Source: Cercis canadensis (Eukaryota > Streptophyta > Magnoliopsida > Fabales > Fabaceae). From it: a DNA stretch of 64,000 nucleotides. The position numbers were made by a program, and so were the translations under genes. Positions 13,656 to 24,666 of the stretch are shown here, piece by piece. The stretch is taken from contig QAOA01002553.1 in the NCBI GenBank assembly GCA_003255065.1, positions 157,044-221,043 on the forward strand, written 5' to 3'. The stretch's first letter is position 1; every line of letters begins with the position of its first letter. A model generated the notes under the pieces. It was not told where the DNA came from. It was given only the letters and a program-made list of their open reading frames with translations, and searched no databases.

Positions 13656-14334
13656 CTGATTAAAAAAAATATATATTATTTTATAAATTATTTATACAAA
13701 TTAGACTATTTTTAAATTATTTATATAAATAGAATTATTTTAATTAAAATATAATATCACATAAAATTATTTGCACAAATAAAACTATTTTAATTTAAAT
13801 ATAATATCACAAAATGATGTAATTGATCTTGCAGTCTCGCCATCGATGTCACCATTTTAGGATCAATAGTAATGTAGCAATAACTGAGGCAGAGCAAGAG
13901 AAAAACGTTAATGAAGAAGAAAGAGAGCGTGCAGAGAAAGATAAAGAGAGAGATAGAGAAAAACACTTATTTAGAAGAAGAAGGAGATACGGTGGAGGGA
14001 AAAAGAGAAAGATTGAGAGGAGAGACTTACTGAGAGATGTTGGGAAGTTATCAATGTTTATAATTTGACCATGCAATGAAGGCGCAGAGGTCTCGCCACT
14101 TAGCTAATGGCAGATCCCTCAAATCCCACTGCCTTCCATTCAGCAGTGGGATTGCTTAATTTTGCTAGCTACCATCTACGGGACCTTTAAGGTCTCGCTG
14201 ATCGCCAAACAGTGGGATTGCTTTCGTGGTTTTGTGAAATTGTTTTTTATTCAAAATAACTTGTGTAAATAATTTGAAAATAGTCTCATTTGCATAAATA
14301 ATTTATAAAATAGCATTTTTTAAGTAAATTAGCA
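13656..14334. mobile_element. Non-autonomous Mutator-like element, long TIRs, 9-bp TSD
   Basis: Two inverted arms of roughly 90 bp: the left arm starts about 13656 (core TTTTATAAATTATTTATAC), and the right arm about 14240-14334 is its imperfect reverse complement (GCATAAATAATTTATAAAA). The element is flanked by a 9-base near-direct repeat, gctttccag (13647-13655) and gctttctag (14335-14343). Long TIRs with a 9-bp duplication are the hallmark of Mutator-like elements. The 679-bp body holds no transposase. It carries a purine-rich open frame at 13823-14068 whose charged protein (EERERAEKDKERDREK) could be captured gene sequence, but I cannot name a parent. Confidence 0.7.
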
Positions 14335-14385
14335 GCTTTCTAGTCTTTCCATAATGCAAGAAGATAATAATGTATATATTTATAT

Positions 14386-14850
14386 GACATTAGGCTACCT
14401 CACTTATTTTAATGGAGTAAAATTACAAAAATCCTCTAATTGAAAGTTTAAAATAGAACGAATTTTTGATTTTGGTACCATAACGAAAATCTTAAAAAAT
14501 TGATTCACTCAATATATGACACATCTTCAAGACAGAATTTGAGTTTAATAAAATCAAAGAAAATTACTAATATTTTAATAATATTTTTCGGCATGTTTCC
14601 TATATTACTTCATTCATGAATTTTTCAAAGAACTAATTATTTTGACATATATTGAGTGATTCAATTTTTCTATATCTTCGTGATGATACCAAAATCAAAA
14701 AGTTTGTTATGTCCTAAACTTTGAATGAGAGAATTTTNATATTTTTGTGATGATACCAAAATCAAAAAGTTTGTTATGTCCTAAACTTTGAATGAGAGAA
14801 TTTTTTTCAATTTTACCTTTTAAGATAAGTGAGGTAGCTGAGGACTTCCT
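14386..14850. mobile_element. Foldback MITE with about 130-bp inverted arms
   Basis: The left arm (about 14386-14520, with GGCTACCTCACTTAT and CACTCAATATATG) is matched in reverse complement by the right arm (about 14640-14850). The direct repeat tatatttatat flanks both ends (14375-14385 and 14851-14861) as a candidate target duplication of 9 to 11 bp, blurred by AT-richness. No coding capacity. The right arm contains a 66-bp duplication around an N at 14738 that looks like an assembly artefact, so the real element is probably about 400 bp. Confidence 0.72.
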
Positions 14851-14861
14851 TATATTTATAT

Positions 14862-15485
14862 ATGTATATATATTAAATACTAAAATTGACTTACTAACTG
14901 GTTTGCCCTCATACAAGGAAGACAATCAGCTGGCTGTTCATTGAACTTTGCATTCATTTTAAAGCTAGTACTCATACATGAGCAGGCAATAACATTCTGA
15001 TAATTGTTTAATCTTCAAAGAGACAATGTGCTGTGTGTCAAATCTTGACATCTTTCATATGGATTCAAATGGACTTGAATCCCTTGTGGGCTTAATGGTA
15101 ACTTAATTTCACAGCTTTGCTATAACTATTATCTTTCCTTCCTCCACCTTTGTTTTCTGTCACCCGTCTTTGGCATAATAAAAAAAAAAAAAAACCATGG
15201 TTATTCTGCCATCTTTTCCTATTCAAGTTTTGCATGACTATTCTACTCTTGAAAGTAGAAAGATTTTCTATATGCTGCCTTTAGCAAAGAGCATAAACAG
15301 AAAAAAGAGATGTCAAGGATTAGACAAGAGATAGATGATCAAATATCTATAAATTAATTTATCCTCAAATATATTAAAGAAACATATACAAGATTTTTTA
15401 TCACATGTACAAGTATGTATGAAACACTCATAGAAAAAATTCGAATTTGAGCATCCACAATTATAAAAATTTGCATATTCTCTGA
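14862..15485. other. Intergenic, downstream of the DUF241 pseudogene
   Basis: AT-rich sequence with an A-run near 15180. No gene, RNA or repeat family recognised. Confidence 0.5.
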
Positions 15486-15956
15486 CTAGTTGTTAAAGAT
15501 GTTGAGAAGGAAGACTCGGGTTCTAATAAGTTGCCTTGAAAGGCCTTCAATTCCAATTTCTAGATCTTGAATGCACATCTCCAAATTTTCCATATGCTTT
15601 TGAAAATTCTCAACAAATGAAGGCTTGTGACTGATGAGAGAATGCAATGCTGACTCTACCTTTCCAATTTCATTTGTATCTGATTCTTCGGAGTCATAAG
15701 CTACACTTTTGGGGTGCATCAACTTGGACATTACTAACCATCTGCTTTGCTTTGATTGTCCCTTTGGATAAGAGATAAACATCAACAAAGATTCCAATGA
15801 GCTCACAGTGACTGCTTATGCTTCTTTTAGGATGCTAAGCAAGGAGAAAGTTTCTTTTTTTGTTTTTCAGAACTCATTTTTGATTGCCTTTAAGTTTCCT
15901 AAGGCTTTGTGGATTGCCTTCTTAACCTTCTTCCTATAAGCCAATTATTTTCCACC

Positions 15957-17054
15957 CTTAGTTGTGAATGCAATTTCACCATGTTGAATGGATTTTTTGT
16001 CTATGATTTAGGTATTTTCCAACTGTTGAGGAACCAAAGGCTGAAAGGAGAGGGCCTAGGTGCTTGGGATTTGCCATGCACGATTTTGCATTAGTTTTCT
16101 TATTTCTTGTAGGTTTTGAGCCCCAAAATGATTCCTAATGTAATTAGACTTCCTATGAACTATAAATAGATAAATTTAGGACTATATTAGGGTTCCTAAT
16201 TAGTTCCTACACTTTCTAGATCTTGAGAGAGCAAGGAGAAGAGATTGAAGGCTTGAAGTTAGAGATTCGGCGATGGTTCTTCATCACCATGAGTTTTTCT
16301 TCCCTTTTTCTTCTTGAATCATGTTTAGAATTTGTGTTAGCATGTTTTTATCTTTGGTCATGAACTAATTCTCTTTCTAGGGCTACGATGTTGCTTAACT
16401 ATGAATGGTTGTATTTTCTTATAGTAATTAATCTTTGGATTTTATTTTCTAATTGAGTGTTCTATTCTACTCTTAATGCCTCTAATTAATTGGCCATTAA
16501 TTAGTTGATATGTTAATCATAAAAGAAATCGATAGAGAAATTATGTGTCTAGTTCATTTGGTAAAATATCATAGATTGCATGTAGGATAGAGATATACTT
16601 ACATGGTTTGTGTAGTCACTATATGGGATCTATAGAATTGAATGAATTTTCTAGTTATTTATAATCCACAAAGAAATATAGTGGGTTCATAACTTGGGAA
16701 TATTTTCATTAGACCTCGAGAGAGGCTATTAAATAATATAGGGAATCTCGATTATCAATTAATAATATTTTCTAGATTAAGGATATAGGTAATACAACTT
16801 GGATTAGTTATGTTGAAATAAAAAAAATCCTAGGTTTTTCTCTCTCCATTAATTCATGATTTTTTTTCTGTTTTAATTTGTTTTCACTTTATGTAAGATT
16901 AATCTTGAATTCATTATGAATTGGTTGATCAAATAAAGTTTGGATTAATTCAATTTTAATAGTTAATAGTTTTAATCCTCGAGATAATCTTTACTCTCAT
17001 TTTATTACTTGTAAGATAATAGCGAGCACTTGCGCTCCGTTTTCTCGTAACACA
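15957..17054 (+). mobile_element. Probable solo LTR or LTR fragment inside the DUF241 pseudogene
   Basis: About 1.1 kb separating the two halves of DUF241 homology. A 5-base direct repeat ccacc lies at 15952-15956 and 17055-17059. A TATA-like TATAAATA occurs at 16161. The right end ...GAGCACTTGCGCTCCG...ACACA resembles the 3' end of plant Ty3 LTRs. The left end does not begin with TG as expected, so the 5' border may be mutated or truncated and the duplication fortuitous. No coding capacity. Confidence 0.6.
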
Positions 17055-17394
17055 CCACCTCTTCTCCTACAAACAAATGACTCAAGTACCATTACTCTTT
17101 CCTTTGATTGAAGGAGGGCATCTTTAGCAGTGCTACAGATATCCAAGAGCCTAAGAGACCCTTTTAGTAGTTCATCGTAGTGATCTCGTGCTAAGTCTTG
17201 TTGGGTGAATGGTAAATGGAGCAATTTATCTATGCAGTCATACAAATCATGCAACCCACTGAGTTTGTGGCTGATTGTAGATGATGATGATGAGGTGGCT
17301 TCTGAAGCCTTCAATCTATTCAAAAGTTCCTCAAATTGTAATTCAAGTGGGTGAGGTGCAGAGGGCAAGCTATTGCACCGAATGTGCAGAGAAC

Positions 17395-19785
17395 TGTTAA
17401 CCCCACAATTCTCTAATCCTAGTTTTGATGATAACAAATGGCCTTAATTATTACTAACCTTAACTTGTTTGTTTAAGTGGTTATTAACTAACAAATTAGT
17501 AATGCCCTTGGGTCTGAAGCAAAACAAGTTTTCTAGCCAAAGAAACAAGTTCGAGTGCAAGAAATGGTTCTACCTAGTAATAAAGATGCTGATGTGGAAG
17601 ATTAAAATAAAAGGCTTATGGACTCTTCCAAGTCAAGTCAAAGGCCTAGTCCATCAGAGGCAACAAATGGACTTCATTAGAAATATTAGAAGGAAGCCCA
17701 AAAGAGAATTTCAAATGAAAGAAATATTATCACTTAAAGAATGAAACAATTCTATTCAAGGAAAGTTTTTGAATAAGAGAGATTTCTTCTCCAATGGGAA
17801 TATTCTCTCTTAAATCTGGTTTAATGACCAACAATCTGAGACTTGCAAAGTTTATTCCTAGAAGGGTAGTGAATAGGAATTATTAAAAAATTACTCTTAA
17901 AACAAATTCAAATAACATATTTGTTTAAGAACTAGTTCTTTGACAAATACCAGATTTGAATACAAAGAGATAACTTAATAAACCATTTAGAACATAACAA
18001 AGATTAATCTAGAAACTCAAAGATGGAGAGAAAGAAAATCTGCAAGAGTATTTATAGTAGCTTGGCCTAACATGTCTACATCCACTTCTCCCATATCATG
18101 GGGTTTCACTATTCTTCAAGTTTATTTTTCCAAGCTTCTTCAAGCTTCACAGCCATGGTTTTTGTTTTTTAAGCTAACCATGAACTTTTTCTCTCTAACT
18201 CACTAGAGATCACTCTCATGAATTTCTCCCATAAAAATTCAGATACAAAACCCAAGTGTTTTGATGCAACCCCAAAAAAGAAACTCTCTTACATAGTAGA
18301 AATAACACAATGAAGTTCATGAAACATGAAGAGATAACCAAGAGGAAGAAGAAGAGTAAAACTCTTAACAATAGCTTCCTTCTCTCTATTAAATATTTTC
18401 TTCTCACTTCTCTTCATGAATAAACCGAAGCTTTAGGAGTTCCCTTGTTTTATTTCCTTTCTTGTGCACGTGAAAGACAAAGAGGGAGGCAAAGAAGGAG
18501 CCACCTACCGGCTGACACAATGTCAATCAATCAAAAAAGTTTTTGTCCTTTTGTTCCAAAAAGTCTTACTTTGTGTAAGAAAAGTAGATAAACTTTTTCT
18601 TGAAATAAGGACCTTACAATAGTCACTTCAAGAAGGAACTTTCCAATCTCCACTAACACAACTCTTAGTTAGATTTCAAAAGGCTAAATTTGGTTGGAGT
18701 CCTCAACAAGCTTTGTCCATATCAGCAAAGTTCGAAACTCTCATTATCCAAAGGAACTTGATCATAGAGACAAGAACTAGTTCTTCAAGGCTTCTTTTCA
18801 AATCTGTTCTAAATAAGAACTTAGAGAAAAACAATACAGATTAAGATTAAAAATAACAAGACAAACAACACATATTAGAAATAACAAGATATTTTGTTAT
18901 CATCAAAACAAGACTAGAGACTTGTGGGACTAACACAATCAACAAGCATAAGATTAGTTCATCAACAATGGTCATCTTCTATCTTCTGCTGCTATAAAAC
19001 CAAAAACCCAAGGGTTGGAAAAGGAAGAAGAGGCATAATCAAGAAAAAGCTTTCTGCTTACATGAACTAGTTTTCATTCTGTTCTATCAACTCTGTAATT
19101 CTTGTGTGAATTTTCTTGTGAGAATTGTTATACTTTGGGGCTATATCCTATTAGGATTCTTGTAACATATTTCATTGAGAAATCTAGGGAGTGACCTCTA
19201 CTTATTTTGTCAAAAGGAAAGTGTTTCTGGTGAGCTCTTAGGAAACCAGAAAGAGTTTCTGGTTAGATATATGTAAAACTAGTGTTGTAAGAAGCTTGGA
19301 CAAATAACCTTGTTGATAGTAGAACCCCAGGCTTGGAAGAGTGGACATAGACTCTATTTTGGTCAAACCACTATAAAAATTTTGGGCTCAATCTCTCTAC
19401 TCTTCTCTCTTAAATATTCTATTGTTTATCTTATTTAAATACTGATATGTTGCTGCATAACAAGTTTTGATGTTCTGTGACTGTAATTCTCAAGCTTGTT
19501 GTCATATTCTCTCTTGAACAATTATTTGAATTTTATCTTTGGTAAATTGATATATTTATATATGGTATAGTTTTGAGTATCTATCTGGTTTATACTTTGA
19601 GATTTCAAATTATGGTTTCAGTTCTCTGCTTCTACTAAAGTTTTTCTAAGTTGTTAAATAACCAGCTTTGAAATAAGTTTTAAGTATAAACTGGTTTCTC
19701 CAAAAATCAATTTTAATATGTGATTCCGTGTTTTATTCTTTTAATCTCCTATTCACCTTTCTCTAGGGGCATACCTACACTCTCA
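17395..19785 (+). mobile_element. Solo LTR (copia-like) with a second LTR nested in it; TSD agaac
   Basis: Starts TGTTAACCCCACAA and ends ACACTCTCA, flanked by perfect 5-base repeats agaac at 17390-17394 and 19786-19790. Removing the nested element leaves about 1.29 kb (17395-17836 plus 18941-19785). The phrase GTTTTGATGATAACAAA near the start and CCTATTCACCTTTCTCTAGG near the end are features I associate with plant copia-type LTRs. No internal region is present, so it is a solo LTR formed by recombination. It splits codon 10 of the DUF241 pseudogene. Confidence 0.85.
17837..18935 (-). mobile_element. Nested solo LTR, antisense to its host LTR; TSD caatc
   Basis: On minus it begins TGTTAGTCCCACAAG and ends AAACTTTGCAAGTCTCA; flanked by perfect 5-base repeats caatc at 17832-17836 and 18936-18940. 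Its first 45 bases resemble the start of the LTR it sits in (shared GTTTTGATGATAACAAA), so it belongs to a related family. It also has the late CCTATTCACTACCCTTCTAGG phrase. 1099 bp, no coding region. Confidence 0.85.
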
Positions 19786-19818
19786 AGAACTATTTGTGTT
19801 TGTTTCTATAGCTTTCAT

Positions 19819-20165
19819 TTTCTCTTCTCACTAAAAAGATGAGAGGACTTGAGATGTGTATATTGTTTGTTCTAAACTTTGAGTTTTCGTTGTTAGGATA
19901 TGGTCCATATATAGAGAACCACTTAAGGGAGACATGAAGTATATTTTTCTCCTCAAATGTCACATAGTGGGTATGGAATTATATGATAATGATTTGGATG
20001 AAGATCAGAGCTATGATTGCTCTATCTGCTCAATGTTGGCTATAGACCACGCTTCCTAACTCAACCCTTCATTTTTAATTTGGGAATCACATCAGCTCTC
20101 TAAGGACTGCATTTGCCATAGTTGATATTTGTCATTTAACTCAACATGTTGCAAACATAAAAATA
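19819..20165. other. Former 5' flank of the DUF241 gene
   Basis: Presumed upstream sequence of the DUF241 pseudogene up to the candidate MULE end. Nothing else recognised. Confidence 0.45.
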
Positions 20166-21074
20166 AAAGAGTAAAACCCCTTTTTGGTCCTTGAAAAATG
20201 CTCTTACAACACTTTAGTCCTTCATTTATTTTTTGTGACAATTGAGTCCTCGAATTTATATTTCGTCTGCCAATTTAGTCCTCTGTTAAGGTCCATTAGT
20301 GAGATTTGACATAAATTGCCATGTGGCACGTTAAGTGCTAACGTGGTCGTTAGTTGGTGACTTGGCAAGCTGACATGGCATTTGGGTTGGTTACTGGTAT
20401 GACACACATAAAACGATGCCATTTTCCTAAGAGAAGAAAACATGTCATCCTCACCCATATGACGTCGTATTGTGAAGAGTAAGAATTGAAGATAGATTCA
20501 TGACGTGAACGAGGGATTTTGCAAATCCCAAATCGCCATTAGAGTTTTTGCAATTCAAAAATTGGAACCTTAAGCCCTAAATTGCGAAATCCCTTTCTAA
20601 CTGTCTCAATCGCTGGAATCAGAGTATAGAAGGAGACAAACCAGTGGAAGAAAGGAAAACGTAGGTCATGTGCAATTCATTCTACCGATAACAGATCCTT
20701 CATCCCCTAACATGTGAGTTTTTCCAAACTCCTATTTGTCTCCATCTGAAATGAGTTTTATTCACCTTTACTAAATACAATAACAATGTGCTTATTATAG
20801 GTGAAAATGCATTATTTGTTCTTTTATTTTTTGTTTGTACTAAATTTTTGTTACCTTTTATACTAATTTTTTTTTTCATATTNACTAATTTTTTTTTTTT
20901 CATATTTTGATTCTTCTCCCTGTAATTTATATTTATGCTATGCAAGTTGCTACTGTCTTATGAAACTAGCATAGAGGGATTGGGGTTTGATTCTCCTAGT
21001 GCTTTATGAATCAACATATATAAGAGAACATAGAGACAATTTTCCATTTGCATGTTTTGCTCCAAACTTTCTCT

Positions 21075-21443
21075 AATAGCCCATGTCCATGTGATATTTC
21101 GTTAAATAAGTCAATTAATCTGTCTATAATCTACATTATTTGACATTCAATTGGGTGCTAACTTCATTTAGTTTAATTGTTCTTTAAGTTGGTGATCTGT
21201 GAAAATTTTCAAATCACTGCAGGCTTTTTTGTCACAATTTGGATTGCTGCTGTCCTTTNAATAGCCCATGTCCATGTGATATTTCGTTAAATAAGTCAAT
21301 TAATCTATCTATAATCTACATTATTTGACATTCAATTGGGTGCTAACTTCATTTAGTTTAATTGTTCTTTAAGTTGGTGATCTGTGAAAATTTTCAAATC
21401 ACTGCAGGCTTTTTTGTCACAATTTGGATTGCTGCTGTCCTTT
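21075..21443 (+). other. 184-bp direct duplication joined by one N (assembly artefact)
   Basis: 21075-21258 and 21260-21443 differ visibly at one base (CTGTCT versus CTATCT), separated by an N at 21259. Confidence 0.9.
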
Positions 21444-22255
21444 TCAAGTCCAATGATATTCTACTTGAGCCAAAGGTGGGAAAATGTCTTCTTACCTTTG
21501 ATACTAAATTTTACTTTTCAAGTTCTACATCTTCTCCGTGCAATTTATATAATGATGTTTATAATAATTTTTGAAAAGGTGAACTATGTACCCAGTACAT
21601 GTTGGTGTGCGTTTTTCTTGACAGGTACTGTTTATCCAGATCAATCTTTGTTTGGTCAAGTCATGTTTTGTCCTCATTGGTTACCTGTTCTACTTTATTA
21701 TCCTCAGTGGTTTTTGTCTCAATTAATCTGGTTCTAACTAGCAGCTCCCCTTGGTGTTTCAAGCATTTACTTTTTCTATTTAGTATTTATGAAATGATAA
21801 AGTATTGAAAACTTACAAGCCAATTGTAATTTTCACACGTATTCTGCTTTTCTATATTTGCTTCATATTGATGCCATGAATAGATCAACTGCTTTTAAAT
21901 TTTAGTTAAACTTACTTAAGTGTGGAACTATATATGGAATTATAAAATAAGTTTAAAATTTTAAGTGTGGAAATCTCACTAACTAACAGTTGAAGATTCC
22001 ATTAACACTTTTTTTTTTTTTTTTTTTTCAATTGTATTTAAGATTAAGTATAGGCTGAAACTTTGTCAAGCATACATTTAGTATGAGGAAGTGAGCTCAA
22101 TGGGGGGCTTGATCCAGGGGTAAGGTAGCAGACTTTGACATTGAAGAAATAATGCTTATGCATATAAAAGATTTGATAACATTTTGGTTGGTTCATTTGA
22201 GTCTTAAATTTAAATATTTCCATTAAATAAAGACTACTTTAAGTCGTTCCTTGGT

Positions 22256-22320
22256 GCATTGCATGATCCATAGCCTTCTTCCAAAAANGCATTGCATGAT
22301 CCATAGCTTTCTTCCAAAAA
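22256..22320 (+). other. 32-bp direct duplication joined by one N
   Basis: 22256-22287 and 22289-22320 differ at one base (AGCCTTC versus AGCTTTC) around an N at 22288; same pattern as the longer N-joined duplications. Confidence 0.85.
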
Positions 22321-22810
22321 TATTTCCATTCTTTGAATTAGCTTCTAAAATAATGCAGGACAAGTAGACTTCTAGTACTTCACCCTTGTACATTCTGCCA
22401 AGAAATAAATCAGGAATACTTCTAGTCTTTAATGTACCAAGCTGGAGAAATCTATATGCTCTTGTTATTTTCTGAAAACATGATATGAGAAGTTGATAAC
22501 TGTTGTAAAATTAACAAATAATGTCACATGTACAAGGCAAGCAAACTACCCACCACCAATACTCAATGAAAATGTATATAATCTGTCACTATATAGGGTA
22601 CTCAATTTTCTGTGTTCATTGAATAAAATTTAACCCAATGAACCCAATTGTTTACAAGTAGTTTTGTGCTACTTGGACATCAAAGGTATTGCTCAAATGA
22701 GATCTAAGGATGAAGGAGTCCTTAAACAACATTTTGTGATGATTGATGGTGAAGCATTCACGCCAGCAATCCATGGACAACATGTATAGGAATGTAGCTC
22801 GAGTGGGTCA

Positions 22811-23260
22811 AGCTTCATAAGTGGTGCATATGTCATATCCCAAGTTCCTTATGTATGTGGTTGTAACAAGAATGTGATAATGTTGATTTCAAAGACAAAG
22901 GAGAACCCAAATCGCCCATTTTGGTGTTCTCCACCTTACAAAGTTTGAGGGGAATATAATTTCAATTTACATATTTTAAAAATTTAATGGAAATGTAATT
23001 TGAATTTCAAATTTTCAATATTTTAACAAGTTTAACATCTTTATATGCAGAATGAAGACTTATGTTGTGGATTTTTTCAATGGGTCGAAAACTTTGAAGG
23101 AATTATTCAAAGAACTCCTGAGTCTTTTATACCAAATGAGAAAAAAGGTGATGAAGATGTAGAAGAAGAGAATTAAGAGTCTTGAAAGTGAAGTTGGGAA
23201 ACTGAAGATTGCTTGTGGTTTGCTGGTTGTTTTGTTGTTCATTATATTTTTAGTAAAATA
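22811..23260 (+). pseudogene. GRF-type zinc-finger small protein, frameshifted
   Basis: Exon 1 ends at 22942 and exon 2 starts at 23051 (GT-AG). Joined, they read VPYVCGCNKNVIMLISKT then ENPNRPFWCSPPYK | NEDLCCGFFQWV, a GRF zinc finger (C-x-C ... R-x-F ... C ... C/W) with CCGFFQWV closing it. The frame stops at 23174-23176, while the usual C-terminal coiled and hydrophobic tail (RIKSLESEVGKLKIACGLL, then VVLLFIIFLVK, ending near 23260) is in another frame, implying a frameshift. No in-frame start ATG is seen upstream. Such small GRF genes are common in plant genomes and often repetitive; nucleic-acid binding is inferred from the family only. Confidence 0.65.
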
Positions 23261-24666
23261 AGTGATCTTCGGATAGAATGATTGTAAAGTGGAGTAGTTA
23301 ATTACCTAGAATGTAGATTTCGTTTATTGTAATTATATTTCAGACATGTTGAACATCTATGTGATGTTAAGAAATTATATAAACTTGTATGTTTGTTGAG
23401 TATTTTTAGCAACATAAATATTTAAAGATATAGATGGTTGGAAGATATACAACAACAAAATAAAAACATAATAATCTACAGTACAACTATTCCCAGGCAA
23501 TAAATTAAATAAAGTAAGAGTGGATATCCAGTGCAATATTACATGTATTTTATACACCTTCATTCTATGATTGATGGTTGCATCTATTTAAGTCAAAAAA
23601 GTTGGAATGTCATTTAATATACTCTAACAAATGACCATCCAACTAAAAGAAAGTAAGTCACTTAAGGAAAAAAAGTTGGTTGGTGATTTACAATAAATAC
23701 TACAAAAATTCTTACTAACCAATCAACAGTACACAACAATTTCCAACCTAAGAACAAAAGGAAAAAAACAAAGCAAAACAACTTCATACTTTCTTCACAC
23801 ATCAGTTAACAAGTTCTCTTCCCTTTTGCTTGAACATTCACTACAAAGATATGCTAAAATTCTTTTCCTAGTAGCCATGGTTGCTGCTTGAATTATGTCT
23901 GTAGTCACATGGACTTGATGCTGTGAAATGTTGCTATGCTGTCGATCCCTGTGGACAAAAGTTAGACCATTTGGGTAAGTAAATGATATGGTGTTTAAAT
24001 ATTCAAGTTCAGTATAAAGAAAACATAGTTAGGTTAGTACCTTTGTCTTATTTCTATGTGCTAACTTCTTCTTGCTTTGTGGTTGTTCAGCTTGAAGGAT
24101 ATGAATATTTTGAGAATCTTGGCCAGGTGGAGTGGCTTGTGAGTCAATTGGTCGAATGACTGGAACCTCTTCCTCTGTAAAAGGCTGGCTGGTTGGTTTC
24201 TTGTTCTTTTTGTGTCACTTCCGTGGTTCCATTCCCTTGCAAGTCCTCATGTTGTGTCATGTCCTACCACATTTAGAGCATTTAGTGGCCCCATATTTTC
24301 TTTTGAGCCTACTAGAATCTTGTGTAATATCGTTGACTTTGCTTCGATTCTTTTTAGGCCTACCAATTGGTCTCTTGAATGGAGGAGGATTTATATCACC
24401 AAGATATGTCCTCTACTAGTAATCTTGCAATGTGAGTGGCTGTATAAAAGGCTCATAAGTTGTTAACTATGTATTGGTTAAGTACCAATCATTCACTGTA
24501 GTATCCGGGTCTTCATTTTTTGATGCAAATGCTGCACAAACATGTCTACAAGGTATCCCTGTAAGATCCAATACCCTACATGAGCATGTCCTAGCTAACA
24601 AATTAACCACCATTTTGTTTGTTGGTCCCCTACTAAATTCATATTTATGTCCAGCAAGATCTCCGG

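Larger units (their letters stand above)
15486..19818 (-). pseudogene. DUF241 (BPS1/ROH1-like) gene broken by LTR insertions and stop codons
   Basis: Three pieces on minus. The start ATG at 19818 (MKAIETNTN) is cut after 28 nt by an insertion. The main N-terminal part, 17394-17055, reads SSLHIRCNSLPSAPHPLELQ, then SEATSSSSS, HKLSGLHDLYDCIDKLL and GSLRLLDICSTAKDALLQ, all typical of DUF241. After a second insertion the C-terminal part, 15956-15486, has LAYRKKVKKAIHKALGNLK, then SLESLLMFISYPKG and ends RTRVFLLNIFNN. Read continuously, the C-terminal part has three in-frame stops (before LAYRKK, after KNEF, after LKEA), so the gene is dead apart from the insertions. DUF241 proteins are plant-specific; BPS1/ROH1 members are linked to root-derived signalling and growth, but no biochemical role is assigned here. 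Confidence 0.88.

Noticed and set aside
13823-14076. Overlapping open frames of 75-81 codons on both strands
   Set aside because: Both sit in a purine-rich block inside a non-autonomous element. Open frames on both strands of low-complexity DNA are not evidence of a gene.
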